Shown in pieces: positions 8,492 through 15,219 of a DNA stretch of 64,000 bases. The first letter of the stretch is position 1; every line of letters begins with the position of its first letter. The position numbers were made by a program, and so were the translations under genes. The notes below the pieces were generated by a model. That model was given only the letters and a program-made list of their open reading frames with translations, was not told the origin of the DNA and searched no databases. The DNA is from Hanstruepera marina (GTDB taxonomy: Bacteria; Bacteroidota; Bacteroidia; Flavobacteriales; Flavobacteriaceae): contig NZ_JAINVX010000001.1 in the NCBI RefSeq assembly GCF_019880635.1, positions 1,148,501 to 1,212,500 on the forward strand. The letters are read 5' to 3'.

Positions 8492-9246
8492 TTTCTAGGG
8501 TGCCATAATCTGTAAAGCTTAATATACTTCAAGAAGGTAACATTGTAGGTCTGTACACAAATAATAAATCCGTTAAGCCCGTCTAAAAACCCAAGTCTTA
8601 AAAAATAAGCTTTAAAAAATGCCCAAGTTGGTCGGTAAATAATTTTCCATATTGAAGAGCGTTTGCCTAATTTATAATAAGCTTCTGCAGCAATAGAAGA
8701 AAAACGTTCTACCTTTTCATTGTGCTCAGAATAATCTCTGTAAATCCAATGCAATAAATCACCTTTTATGAATCCTGATTTAAAGTCTGGTTTTAGAGTA
8801 AATCTATCGTGAGGATTAATGCCTTGCCATTCGCCACATTCTTTTTTAAATAGTCGCAATTTTTTATCGGGATACCAGTCAGAATGCCTAATCCATTGGC
8901 CACAATAATTGTTTAATCGGTTACAATAATAACCATCATATTGCCAGTCTTCTTTTACCTTATTTATTGAAGTTTTTAATTCTTCAGATAAAGCCTCATC
9001 ACCATCCAGGGATAAAATGTGATTATAATTGGCTAAAGATAATGCATAGTTTTTTTGTTCTATGTAACCCAAGAATTTTTGCTGATGGAAACTAACGTTA
9101 AACGATTTGCAAATTTTTGGTGTGCTATCTGTAGAAAACGAATCAACAACAACAATTTCATCAGCTATACCAACCAAAGACTCCAAGCACTTTTCTAGGT
9201 GTTCTTCTTCATTATAAGTTATGATAACTGCTGACAGTTTTATCAT
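8488..9246 (-). CDS. Glycosyltransferase family 2, WaaE/LpsA-like LPS core glycosyltransferase
   Basis: A short (252 aa) GT2 enzyme of the WaaE/KdtX type that adds a hexose to the inner core. It opens with LSAVIITYNEEEHLEKCLESL, then DEIVVVDSFSTDSTPKIC, and has NYALSLANYNHILSLDGDEALSEEL with the DGDE metal site. It continues through a WYPDKKLRLFKK segment and HDRFTL, all usual in this subfamily. A hydrophobic C-terminal stretch (IIYRPTWAFFKAYFLRLGFLDG) fits peripheral membrane attachment. The heptosyltransferase-like gene is 5 bp upstream on the same strand, so the two probably form an operon with dapD. Confidence 0.87.
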   Translation of the reverse strand: MIKLSAVIITYNEEEHLEKCLESLVGIADEIVVVDSFSTDSTPKICKSFNVSFHQQKFLGYIEQKNYALSLANYNHILSLDGDEALSEELKTSINKVKEDWQYDGYYCNRLNNYCGQWIRHSDWYPDKKLRLFKKECGEWQGINPHDRFTLKPDFKSGFIKGDLLHWIYRDYSEHNEKVERFSSIAAEAYYKLGKRSSIWKIIYRPTWAFFKAYFLRLGFLDGLNGFIICVQTYNVTFLKYIKLYRLWHPRN

Positions 9247-9251
9247 GCTGT

Positions 9252-10310
9252 TTATGCAAAAGGTTTTAAGAAGTTATTTAATTTGTCTTTAAACCATTCA
9301 GGTTTAAATTGAATATACAAATTTTTGGCATCAGCCTTCATGTCTTTTTCAATTTTACCAGTATAAATTTCAGGTTTGTAATCTTTTAAATGTACGGATT
9401 CATTGACGTCTTTTTCCTCAAAAACACTCCAGGTTTGTTTATCTATCCATGGTGCAAAAATGGCAAAAGTTTTGACATTTAAAGCTTTAGCCATGTTAAT
9501 AGCTCCTCCCTCATTACCAATAACAGCATTACAACATGAGGTTAAGGCTAAAAATGAACGTAGGCTTTTGCCAAAAACATTAAAATAAATCTGTTTTTGA
9601 GTTTCGGGTTTACAAGCATTAAATATAGATTCAGCTTCAGCTAATTGATTGGGAATGTAATTAAACAGTATTTGACCATTTGTTGTTTCAACAATTTCAT
9701 CAATAACGGTTGCCATATATTCAAAAGGATATGTTTTATTTAATCCACTACCTAAAACACTTATCATAAATAGAGGTCTTGATAATAAAATGTTATTTGC
9801 CGTTAGTAGTTTTTTTGCGCCCTCAATTTCACTTGAGGTTAAATGAATTTTGGGTTTAATAGGATTAAATTGAATACCCAAGGGCTCTAAAAGCTGCAAG
9901 CGGTTAACTAGGGCTAGTCCGCAATTTTTGTAAGTTGCTTTAAGGCGTTTAACGTTATGATTATAAATTAACGTTGTATACCATTTGTGATACGATATTT
10001 TTGTTTTGGCACCCGAAAACAGCGTGATAAGGTTGCTTGATATTTTTGAATACACATCAATTACAATATCATAATCTTTTTTTTTGATAGATATTGCGAA
10101 TTGGAGGAGTTCTTTTTTACTTGATTCTATTTCGGGCGTAAAAAAGATAAACTTATCAATACAGGGATGATTTTCAACAACTGGATAGGTATGTGTATTT
10201 ATCAGGTAATGTAATTCAGCTTTAGGATATTCTTCACGAAGTGCTTCAAACAAGATACTGCTTGTAAGGACATCGCCAATCATTTTTTGTTGAATTACTA
10301 ATATCTTCAT
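9252..10310 (-). CDS. Glycosyltransferase family 9 (heptosyltransferase-like)
   Basis: GT-B enzyme of the ADP-heptose:LPS heptosyltransferase family, which builds the inner core on the cytoplasmic face of the inner membrane. N-terminal MKILVIQQKMIGDVLTSSI is the typical entry with the GD acceptor loop, followed by RQ-less EALREEYPKAELHYL. In the C-lobe, PLFMISVLGSGLNKTYPFEYMATVIDEI and AVIGNEGGAINMAKALNVKTFAIFAPW form the donor site. The family normally shows TxDxGxxHxA at this point; here the D and H are E and N, so the sugar donor may differ from ADP-heptose. dapD begins 1 bp upstream of the gene on the same strand. Confidence 0.87.
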   Translation of the reverse strand: MKILVIQQKMIGDVLTSSILFEALREEYPKAELHYLINTHTYPVVENHPCIDKFIFFTPEIESSKKELLQFAISIKKKDYDIVIDVYSKISSNLITLFSGAKTKISYHKWYTTLIYNHNVKRLKATYKNCGLALVNRLQLLEPLGIQFNPIKPKIHLTSSEIEGAKKLLTANNILLSRPLFMISVLGSGLNKTYPFEYMATVIDEIVETTNGQILFNYIPNQLAEAESIFNACKPETQKQIYFNVFGKSLRSFLALTSCCNAVIGNEGGAINMAKALNVKTFAIFAPWIDKQTWSVFEEKDVNESVHLKDYKPEIYTGKIEKDMKADAKNLYIQFKPEWFKDKLNNFLKPFA

Positions 10311-11126
10311 TTATACAGCAACGTCATATTCACGCAAAGCGTCATTAAGTGATGTTTTCTTATTTGTACTCTCTTTCCGTTTCCCAATAATTAGTGCACA
10401 AGGAACATTATAGTCTCCGGCCGGGAATTTTTTAGTATAACTTCCGGGTATAACCACAGAACGCGCCGGAACAATTCCTTTCATTTCTTTTGGTTCATCG
10501 CCCGTTACATCAATAATTTTTGTGGAAGCTGTTAAAACAACATTGGCACCCAATACAGCTTCACGTTCAACTTTTACGCCTTCAACAACAATGCATCGTG
10601 AACCTATAAATGCATTGTCTTCAATAATTACAGGAGCAGCTTGTAAAGGTTCTAACACCCCTCCAATACCTACGCCTCCAGAAAGATGCACATTTTTACC
10701 TATTTGAGCACAACTTCCTACAGTAGCCCAAGTATCAACCATAGTACCTTCGTCTACATAAGCACCAATGTTTACATAGCTAGGCATCATAATAACACCT
10801 TTTGAAATATAGGCTCCATGCCTTGCTACTGCATGAGGAACCACTCTAATTCCTTTATCTTTATAGCCAGTTTTTAGTGGGATTTTATCATGATATTCAA
10901 AAATACCAACTTCAAAAGTTTCCATTTTCTGTATGGGGAAGTAAAGTACTACAGCTTTTTTTACCCATTCATTAACTTGCCATCCATTATCTGTTGGTTC
11001 TGCCACACGTAATGTACCTTGATCTATTAAATCAATAACATTTCGTATACTGTCAATGGTAAGTTTATCGGTTAGCAATTCGCGATTGTCCCAAGCGTTT
11101 TCTATAATCTGTTGTAGTTGTTTCAT
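10311..11126 (-). CDS. dapD: 2,3,4,5-tetrahydropyridine-2,6-dicarboxylate N-succinyltransferase
   Basis: Succinylates tetrahydrodipicolinate in the lysine and meso-diaminopimelate pathway, so it feeds peptidoglycan synthesis. The 271 residues match the usual DapD length. An N-terminal helical domain (QQIIENAWDNRELL) leads into a left-handed hexapeptide beta-helix: VVPHAVARHGAYISKGVIMMPSYVNIGAYVDEGTMVDTWATVGSCAQIGKNVHLSGGVGIGG, with the conserved GTMVDTWATVGSCAQIG core. It is the first gene of a minus-strand unit with the heptosyltransferase-like gene (1 bp gap). Divergent from ruvX, across a 120 bp gap. Confidence 0.96.
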   Translation of the reverse strand: MKQLQQIIENAWDNRELLTDKLTIDSIRNVIDLIDQGTLRVAEPTDNGWQVNEWVKKAVVLYFPIQKMETFEVGIFEYHDKIPLKTGYKDKGIRVVPHAVARHGAYISKGVIMMPSYVNIGAYVDEGTMVDTWATVGSCAQIGKNVHLSGGVGIGGVLEPLQAAPVIIEDNAFIGSRCIVVEGVKVEREAVLGANVVLTASTKIIDVTGDEPKEMKGIVPARSVVIPGSYTKKFPAGDYNVPCALIIGKRKESTNKKTSLNDALREYDVAV

Positions 11127-11230
11127 AGTTAGATTTCAATAATAAGACAAAGATAAAGGTATAATTGGTTTGTTAAAACAGAAAGGTGTAATATTCAATA
11201 CTAACAATAGGTCTTCTGTATTAATAATGG

Positions 11231-11238
11231 TAAATTTG
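11231..11238 (+). promoter_or_regulatory. -7 promoter element TAAATTTG of ruvX
   Basis: TAAATTTG matches TAnnTTTG exactly and ends 8 bp before the ruvX ATG at 11247. A start site a few bases further on would make the ruvX transcript leaderless or nearly so. The position is clear; whether it is used is inferred. Confidence 0.5.
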
Positions 11239-11246
11239 CAACCAAT

Positions 11247-11657
11247 ATGGGAAGAGTTTTAGCAATAGATTTTGGAAAAGTTCGTACAGGTCTGGCTGTA
11301 ACAGATGAGTTGCAAATTATTGCATCAGGACTGACAACAGTAGAAACCAAAAATCTTATTTCGTTTTTAAAAGATTATACTCAAAAAGAACATGTAGAAT
11401 TGTTTTTGGTTGGTGAACCCAAACAAATGAACAATGAAGCATCTGAAAGTGAAGTTCTAATTTCACCATTTCTTAAAAAACTTGAAAAAGCTATTCCTGA
11501 TATTCCCGTTAAGCGTATTGATGAACGTTTTACTTCTAAAATGGCTTTTCAAACTATGATTGATAGTGGTTTGTCTAAAAAAAAGCGCCAAAACAAGGCT
11601 TTGGTTGATGAAATTAGTGCTACGCTAATACTTCAGAGTTATTTGCATTACAAGTAG
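11247..11657 (+). CDS. ruvX: Holliday junction resolvase-like protein YqgF/RuvX
   Basis: RNase H-like nuclease that takes part in 16S rRNA 5' processing and is annotated as a putative Holliday junction resolvase. The 136 residues match the family length. The N-terminal VLAIDFGKVRTGLAVTDE carries the first catalytic aspartate and GKVRTG motif, LFLVGEPKQMNNEAS is the second strand, IPVKRIDERFTSKMA follows, and the C-terminal VDEISATLILQSYL holds the last acidic residue. It is a single plus-strand gene, followed by a 150 bp gap before the T9SS cargo gene. No anomaly seen. Confidence 0.94.
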   Translation: MGRVLAIDFGKVRTGLAVTDELQIIASGLTTVETKNLISFLKDYTQKEHVELFLVGEPKQMNNEASESEVLISPFLKKLEKAIPDIPVKRIDERFTSKMAFQTMIDSGLSKKKRQNKALVDEISATLILQSYLHYK

Positions 11658-11810
11658 CTGATATGTAGTAGTTTATATCGATATTGCGTTTGTTTTTAAC
11701 GATTAAAGGTTTTTGTTTTTCAAATAATCGAATTTTTATGAATTTAAACCATTTTATTAATACAATAAAAAGCCTGAAATTATATTTGGCCAAACCAAAT
11801 CTTTATCATT

Positions 11811-12404
11811 ATGAGAAAACTTTACCCAACTTTAGTGCTTTTATTTGCACTTTTCTATTTTAATAACTGTTTAGCGCAAATTTGTCCTGCTAACGGATTT
11901 TCAAATTCAACATCATTGTTTTTCTATTATGAACCTGGTGCGTTGTCTTGTGCAGAAAGACCAGATACCGTAACAGTTGATGGTAGCGTATTTACTTTAG
12001 CATCTTGTGATATGTCACTATCTATTTACGATTTAACATCTGGTAGTCCTGTTTCAAACATTAATGAATTTACTGTTGATTTCGGTTCGGCAACTTGCGA
12101 ATATACCAGCGGTGATCTTACTGGTGAAACACTTTCACGAGAAAGCTTTGAATCTGTTATTAACAGTTTAGTGGTATTTCCCAATCCAGTATTAAATAAC
12201 GGAAATGTAAATATTGTTTTTGGCAAAAACATAAGCGCCAATATTGAATTATATGCTGTTACCGGAAAATTGATTTTAAAAGATAGCATTACTAATTTAA
12301 GTAGAAAGCAATTGTCATTATCAAATATTCCAAATGGAGTTTACCTGCTTAAAATTAGTACAGATACGACGTCTGTAACCAAAAAGCTAATTGTAACACA
12401 GTAA
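11811..12404 (+). CDS. Small secreted protein with C-terminal type A T9SS sorting domain
   Basis: The first 23 residues are a Sec signal peptide (LLFALFYFNNCLA, cleavage before QICPANG). The last 75-80 residues form a type A sorting domain of the type IX secretion system: VVFPNPVLNNGNVNIVF, IELYAVTGKLIL, LSLSNIPNGVYLLKIS and a basic LIVTQ end. This directs the protein across the outer membrane, usually to attachment on the cell surface. The cargo part between them is only about 90 residues and has four cysteines (CPANG, SCAERPD, SCDMS, TCEYT), which suggests two disulfides. No enzyme family is recognisable. A hairpin terminator follows 22 bp after the stop. Confidence 0.85.
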   Translation: MRKLYPTLVLLFALFYFNNCLAQICPANGFSNSTSLFFYYEPGALSCAERPDTVTVDGSVFTLASCDMSLSIYDLTSGSPVSNINEFTVDFGSATCEYTSGDLTGETLSRESFESVINSLVVFPNPVLNNGNVNIVFGKNISANIELYAVTGKLILKDSITNLSRKQLSLSNIPNGVYLLKISTDTTSVTKKLIVTQ

Positions 12405-12425
12405 TATTTTTAAATATTAATGATT

Positions 12426-12454
12426 AAAAGCTCCTTTTAAAAGGGGCTTTTTTT
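12426..12454 (+). terminator. Rho-independent terminator after the T9SS cargo gene
   Basis: Hairpin with arms AAAAGCTCCTT and AAGGGGCTTTT around a short AT loop, followed by a run of T. It starts 22 bp after the stop at 12404 and contains one G-T wobble pair. Confidence 0.8.
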
Positions 12455-12516
12455 GGGTTCTTAACTGAAGCACTTTAGTATTGTCTAGCTGTTTATTTGC
12501 TCTTTATCCAACTCTT

Positions 12517-12645
12517 AAATCGATAAAACACCCTCTGTAAAGGTTTATTAACACTACGTTTATCGATGAAATACACGCCTTTATCTTATTATCGATTTTA
12601 TGTCACGATTCAACAATTTTTTTACATTAATGCATTTCATCGATA
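12517..12645. promoter_or_regulatory. Cluster of four ATCGAT sites forming two nested inverted repeats
   Basis: ATCGAT occurs at 12519, 12563, 12591 and 12639 within 126 bp of noncoding DNA. The flanks extend them into two perfect inverted repeats: AAATCGATAA (12517-12526) with TTATCGATTT (12589-12598), and TATCGATGAAAT (12561-12572) with ATTTCATCGATA (12634-12645). The last site ends 2 bp before the -7 element of the downstream small gene. ATCGAT appears only occasionally elsewhere in the window, for example at 11677. The layout suggests operator sites for a dimeric regulator; the regulator is unknown. Confidence 0.5.
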
Positions 12646-12646
12646 C

Positions 12647-12654
12647 TATATTTG
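12647..12654 (+). promoter_or_regulatory. -7 promoter element TATATTTG
   Basis: Exact match to TAnnTTTG, 28 bp upstream of the ATG at 12683 and immediately downstream of the last ATCGAT site. It supports that the small open reading frame is expressed and that the ATCGAT sites are placed to control it. Confidence 0.55.
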
Positions 12655-12682
12655 TCATGTCTCAAATTAAAATAATAAGACA

Positions 12683-12934
12683 ATGAAACGATTTTTAATT
12701 TTATGTGTTTTTATATTTTTAGGTTTAAATAGCTTAAAGGCACAATCTAATTTAGAGATTCAGAACAAAGAAATAGTTGCTGTTGATGTTGCTAATACTG
12801 ATACTGAAAAAGATATTATCAATATAAAAGAAACTGCAGCTAAAAAGAAAGATATTTTAAATGCAAAAATAAATTCTAAACTTAAAGGTAAAGTTGATTT
12901 GTTTTTTGTTGCTGATAAAAGCATTGTTTGTTAA
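12683..12934 (+). CDS. Small secreted protein of unknown function (83 aa)
   Basis: No family is recognised. The frame starts with a good signal peptide (KRFLILCVFIFLGLNSLKA, cleavage before QSN) and leaves a mature peptide of about 62 residues. That part is rich in lysine and acidic residues with a predicted helical middle (KDIINIKETAAKKKDILNAKINSKL) and ends in a single cysteine (SIVC). There is a promoter-like TATATTTG upstream and a strong terminator 35 bp downstream, so it looks like a complete one-gene unit rather than a chance frame. Cellular location is periplasm or exterior by inference from the signal peptide. Confidence 0.7.
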   Translation: MKRFLILCVFIFLGLNSLKAQSNLEIQNKEIVAVDVANTDTEKDIINIKETAAKKKDILNAKINSKLKGKVDLFFVADKSIVC

Positions 12935-12968
12935 TTATTATACAAATAATTTCATATCCATAGTAAAT

Positions 12969-12998
12969 AAAACTCCTTTTATTAAAGGAGTTTTTTTA
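12969..12998 (+). terminator. Rho-independent terminator after the 83-aa gene
   Basis: Hairpin AAACTCCTTT / AAAGGAGTTT with a short AT loop and a following T-run. It ends the small secreted-protein transcript and lies before the def promoter. Confidence 0.85.
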
Positions 12999-13019
12999 TG
13001 CGTATTACTTTAAGAATTG

Positions 13020-13027
13020 TACTTTTG
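13020..13027 (+). promoter_or_regulatory. -7 promoter element TACTTTTG of def
   Basis: TACTTTTG matches TAnnTTTG and lies 22 bp before the def ATG at 13050, just downstream of the terminator of the previous gene. Confidence 0.55.
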
Positions 13028-13049
13028 CACTAATAAAAATAGCAAATAA

Positions 13050-13640
13050 ATGATTTTACCTATTGTAGCTTATGGAGACCCGGTTTTAAAGAAGAAGGGT
13101 AAGGATATATCAAAAGAGTATCCTAAACTAAATGAGTTGTTGGATAACATGTATGAAACCATGTACAATGCCTTTGGCGTTGGATTGGCTGCTCCACAAA
13201 TAGGATTGCCCATTAGACTGTTTTTAGTGGACACATCACCGTTTGCTGAAGACCCAGACTTATCTCCCGAAGAGCAGGAAAACCTTAAAGATTTTAAGCG
13301 CACTTTTATTAATGCCAAAATTATCGAAGAAGAAGGTGATGAGTGGGCATTCAATGAAGGGTGTTTAAGCATTCCGGATGTAAGGGAAGACGTCTTTAGA
13401 AAACCAAAAATTACCATCTCTTATGTTGATGAGAGTTTTGAACCACATACAGAAACCTTTGAAGGGTTGATTGCTCGAGTTATTCAACATGAATACGATC
13501 ATATAGAAGGTATTTTGTTCACCGACAAACTATCTAGCTTAAAAAAACGTTTAATTAAAGGTAGACTATCCAATATATCGAAAGGTAAGATTAACGTGGA
13601 TTATAAAATGCGTTTTCCAAACCAAAAAAAGAAAAGATAA
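13050..13640 (+). CDS. def: Peptide deformylase
   Basis: Removes the N-formyl group from new polypeptides at the ribosome exit. All three metal-site motifs are present: GVGLAAPQIG (motif I), EGCLSIP (motif II, metal-ligand Cys) and QHEYDHIEG (motif III, two His ligands and the catalytic Glu). At 196 residues it is a type I enzyme with a short insertion (DTSPFAEDPDLSPEEQENL) common in Bacteroidota. A promoter element lies directly upstream and the DUF5606 gene follows after 53 bp. Confidence 0.97.
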   Translation: MILPIVAYGDPVLKKKGKDISKEYPKLNELLDNMYETMYNAFGVGLAAPQIGLPIRLFLVDTSPFAEDPDLSPEEQENLKDFKRTFINAKIIEEEGDEWAFNEGCLSIPDVREDVFRKPKITISYVDESFEPHTETFEGLIARVIQHEYDHIEGILFTDKLSSLKKRLIKGRLSNISKGKINVDYKMRFPNQKKKR

Positions 13641-13693
13641 TACTTGTTTAGCAATAGTAAACATAAGATATTTGCGCACTTTAAATTAAGATT

Positions 13694-14116
13694 ATGGGTC
13701 TAGATAAAATATTAGCAATAGCCGGAAAACCGGGTTTATACAAAATGATTACTCAAACACGCAGTGGTTTTATTGCTGAATCTTTAATTGATGGTAAACG
13801 GTTATCTGTTGGTATACATCATAATGTAAGTATTTTAAGCGAAATAGCTATTTATACGTTAACGGAAGAAAAACCCCTTATAGAGGTCTTTCAATTAATT
13901 CACGATAAAGAAAACGGTAATGAAACATCCATCAGTCATAAAGATAGTAAGGATGTGTTGGAAGAATATTTATTTGGTGTGCTTCCAGATTATGATGAAG
14001 ACCGTGTTTATGCCAGTGATATAAAGAAAATTGTACAATGGTATAATTTGTTGCAGAAACATGATTTATTGAGTTTTGATGAGGTTGAAGTTGCTTCAGC
14101 TGAAGAGGAAGAATAA
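13694..14116 (+). CDS. DUF5606 family protein
   Basis: A conserved 140-residue protein typical of Bacteroidota that usually lies next to def and mazG, as here. The N-terminus LDKILAIAGKPGLYKMI leads to a small beta-rich domain (GFIAESLIDGKRLSVGIHHNVSIL). The C-terminus is helical and acidic (EVEVASAEEEE). There is no signal peptide or membrane segment, so it is probably cytoplasmic. Function is unknown; conservation of the def-DUF5606-mazG order suggests a housekeeping role, which is an inference. A terminator hairpin follows the stop. Confidence 0.85.
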   Translation: MGLDKILAIAGKPGLYKMITQTRSGFIAESLIDGKRLSVGIHHNVSILSEIAIYTLTEEKPLIEVFQLIHDKENGNETSISHKDSKDVLEEYLFGVLPDYDEDRVYASDIKKIVQWYNLLQKHDLLSFDEVEVASAEEEE

Positions 14117-14136
14117 ATTATATTAATCATATATAC

Positions 14137-14164
14137 AAATCCAGCCTGAAGCTGGATTTTTTTA
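14137..14164 (+). terminator. Rho-independent terminator after the DUF5606 gene
   Basis: Perfect hairpin AAATCCAGC / GCTGGATTT with a 5-nt loop, followed by T-rich sequence, 20 bp after the stop at 14116. Confidence 0.85.
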
Positions 14165-14218
14165 TTTTATATTAAATCGAAAACCAATATTAATCGTAAT
14201 TTTAATAAAACTTCAAAA

Positions 14219-14992
14219 ATGAATTCTAGAGCAGATCAATTAAAAGCCTTTGATAGATTATTAACTATTATGGACGAATTGAGGGAGCAATGTCCGTGGG
14301 ATAAAAAGCAAACCATGGAAAGCTTAAGGCATTTGACAATAGAGGAGACTTACGAGTTGGGTGATGCTATTTTAGATAATGATTTAGAAGAAGTTAAAAA
14401 GGAATTGGGCGATGTACTTCTGCATATCGTTTTCTATTCAAAAATAGGAAGTGAGACAAGTGATTTTGATATTGCTGATGTTTGTAATTCCATTTGTGAT
14501 AAGCTAGTTAATAGACACCCACATATTTACGGTGATGTAAAGGTAGATAATGAAGAAGATGTTAAACGTAATTGGGAAAAGCTGAAGTTAAAGGAAGGTA
14601 AGAAAAGTGTTTTGGAAGGCGTGCCTAAAAGCTTACCAGCACTTGTAAAGGCTAATAGAATTCAGGATAAAGTAGCGGGTGTTGGTTTTGATTGGGAGGA
14701 ACCTAATCAAGTTTGGGAAAAAGTTGAGGAAGAAATACGCGAGTTACAATCTGAAGTTGAATCAAATAATCAAGACGCTATTGAAAGCGAGTTAGGCGAT
14801 GTGCTTTTTTCTTTGGTTAACTATGCGCGATTTCTAAATGTAAACCCAGAAAATGCTTTAGAGCGTACCAACAAAAAATTCTCCAAACGGTTTCAGTATT
14901 TAGAACAAAAATCTAAAGCGTTAAATAGAAACCTGAAAGATATGACACTTGCCGAGATGGATAGATTTTGGGAAGAAGCTAAAAATATTTAA
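14219..14992 (+). CDS. mazG: Nucleoside triphosphate pyrophosphohydrolase MazG
   Basis: Hydrolyses (d)NTPs to the monophosphate and pyrophosphate; a housecleaning enzyme that also affects (p)ppGpp levels in Escherichia coli. At 257 residues it has the two-domain form. The first MazG domain has CPWDKKQTMESLRHLTIEETYEL with EETYE at residues 42-46 and KKELGDVLLHIVFYSKI. The second repeats the pattern (VEEEIRELQSEV and ESELGDVLFSLVNYARF). Both domains keep the EExxE and ExxD metal ligands. It is transcribed alone, between two hairpins. Confidence 0.95.
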   Translation: MNSRADQLKAFDRLLTIMDELREQCPWDKKQTMESLRHLTIEETYELGDAILDNDLEEVKKELGDVLLHIVFYSKIGSETSDFDIADVCNSICDKLVNRHPHIYGDVKVDNEEDVKRNWEKLKLKEGKKSVLEGVPKSLPALVKANRIQDKVAGVGFDWEEPNQVWEKVEEEIRELQSEVESNNQDAIESELGDVLFSLVNYARFLNVNPENALERTNKKFSKRFQYLEQKSKALNRNLKDMTLAEMDRFWEEAKNI

Positions 14993-15158
14993 TTTTTTTT
15001 AATCCTAAAAAAATCCAAAATTCAAATACAACCGTATATATAACAAATGATGCTTTTTTAATTGATTAATAGCATAATTTACTTCCTTAAAAGTATCATT
15101 TGGTAAGTTGGTTATTTTGGTTGGGAAAATAACTATTTAGTTAGTTTAGTTAGAGCTA

Positions 15159-15195
15159 AAATCCCGCTTGAGTTTTCATACTACAAGCGGGATTT
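15159..15195. terminator. Hairpin terminator shared by mazG and the DUF349 gene
   Basis: A 12-bp perfect stem (AAATCCCGCTTG / CAAGCGGGATTT) with a 13-nt loop. The plus-strand side is followed by a run of eight T, so it is a good terminator for mazG although 170 bp away; on the minus strand it lies just after the DUF349 stop with a weaker T-run. Confidence 0.75.
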
Positions 15196-15219
15196 AGTTT
15201 TTTTTGGTTATTTAGTTTA

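Noticed and set aside
12426-12998. Hairpins around the small secreted gene as a CRISPR or repeat array
   Set aside because: The two hairpins have different sequences and T-runs, as normal terminators; no spaced identical repeats were found.
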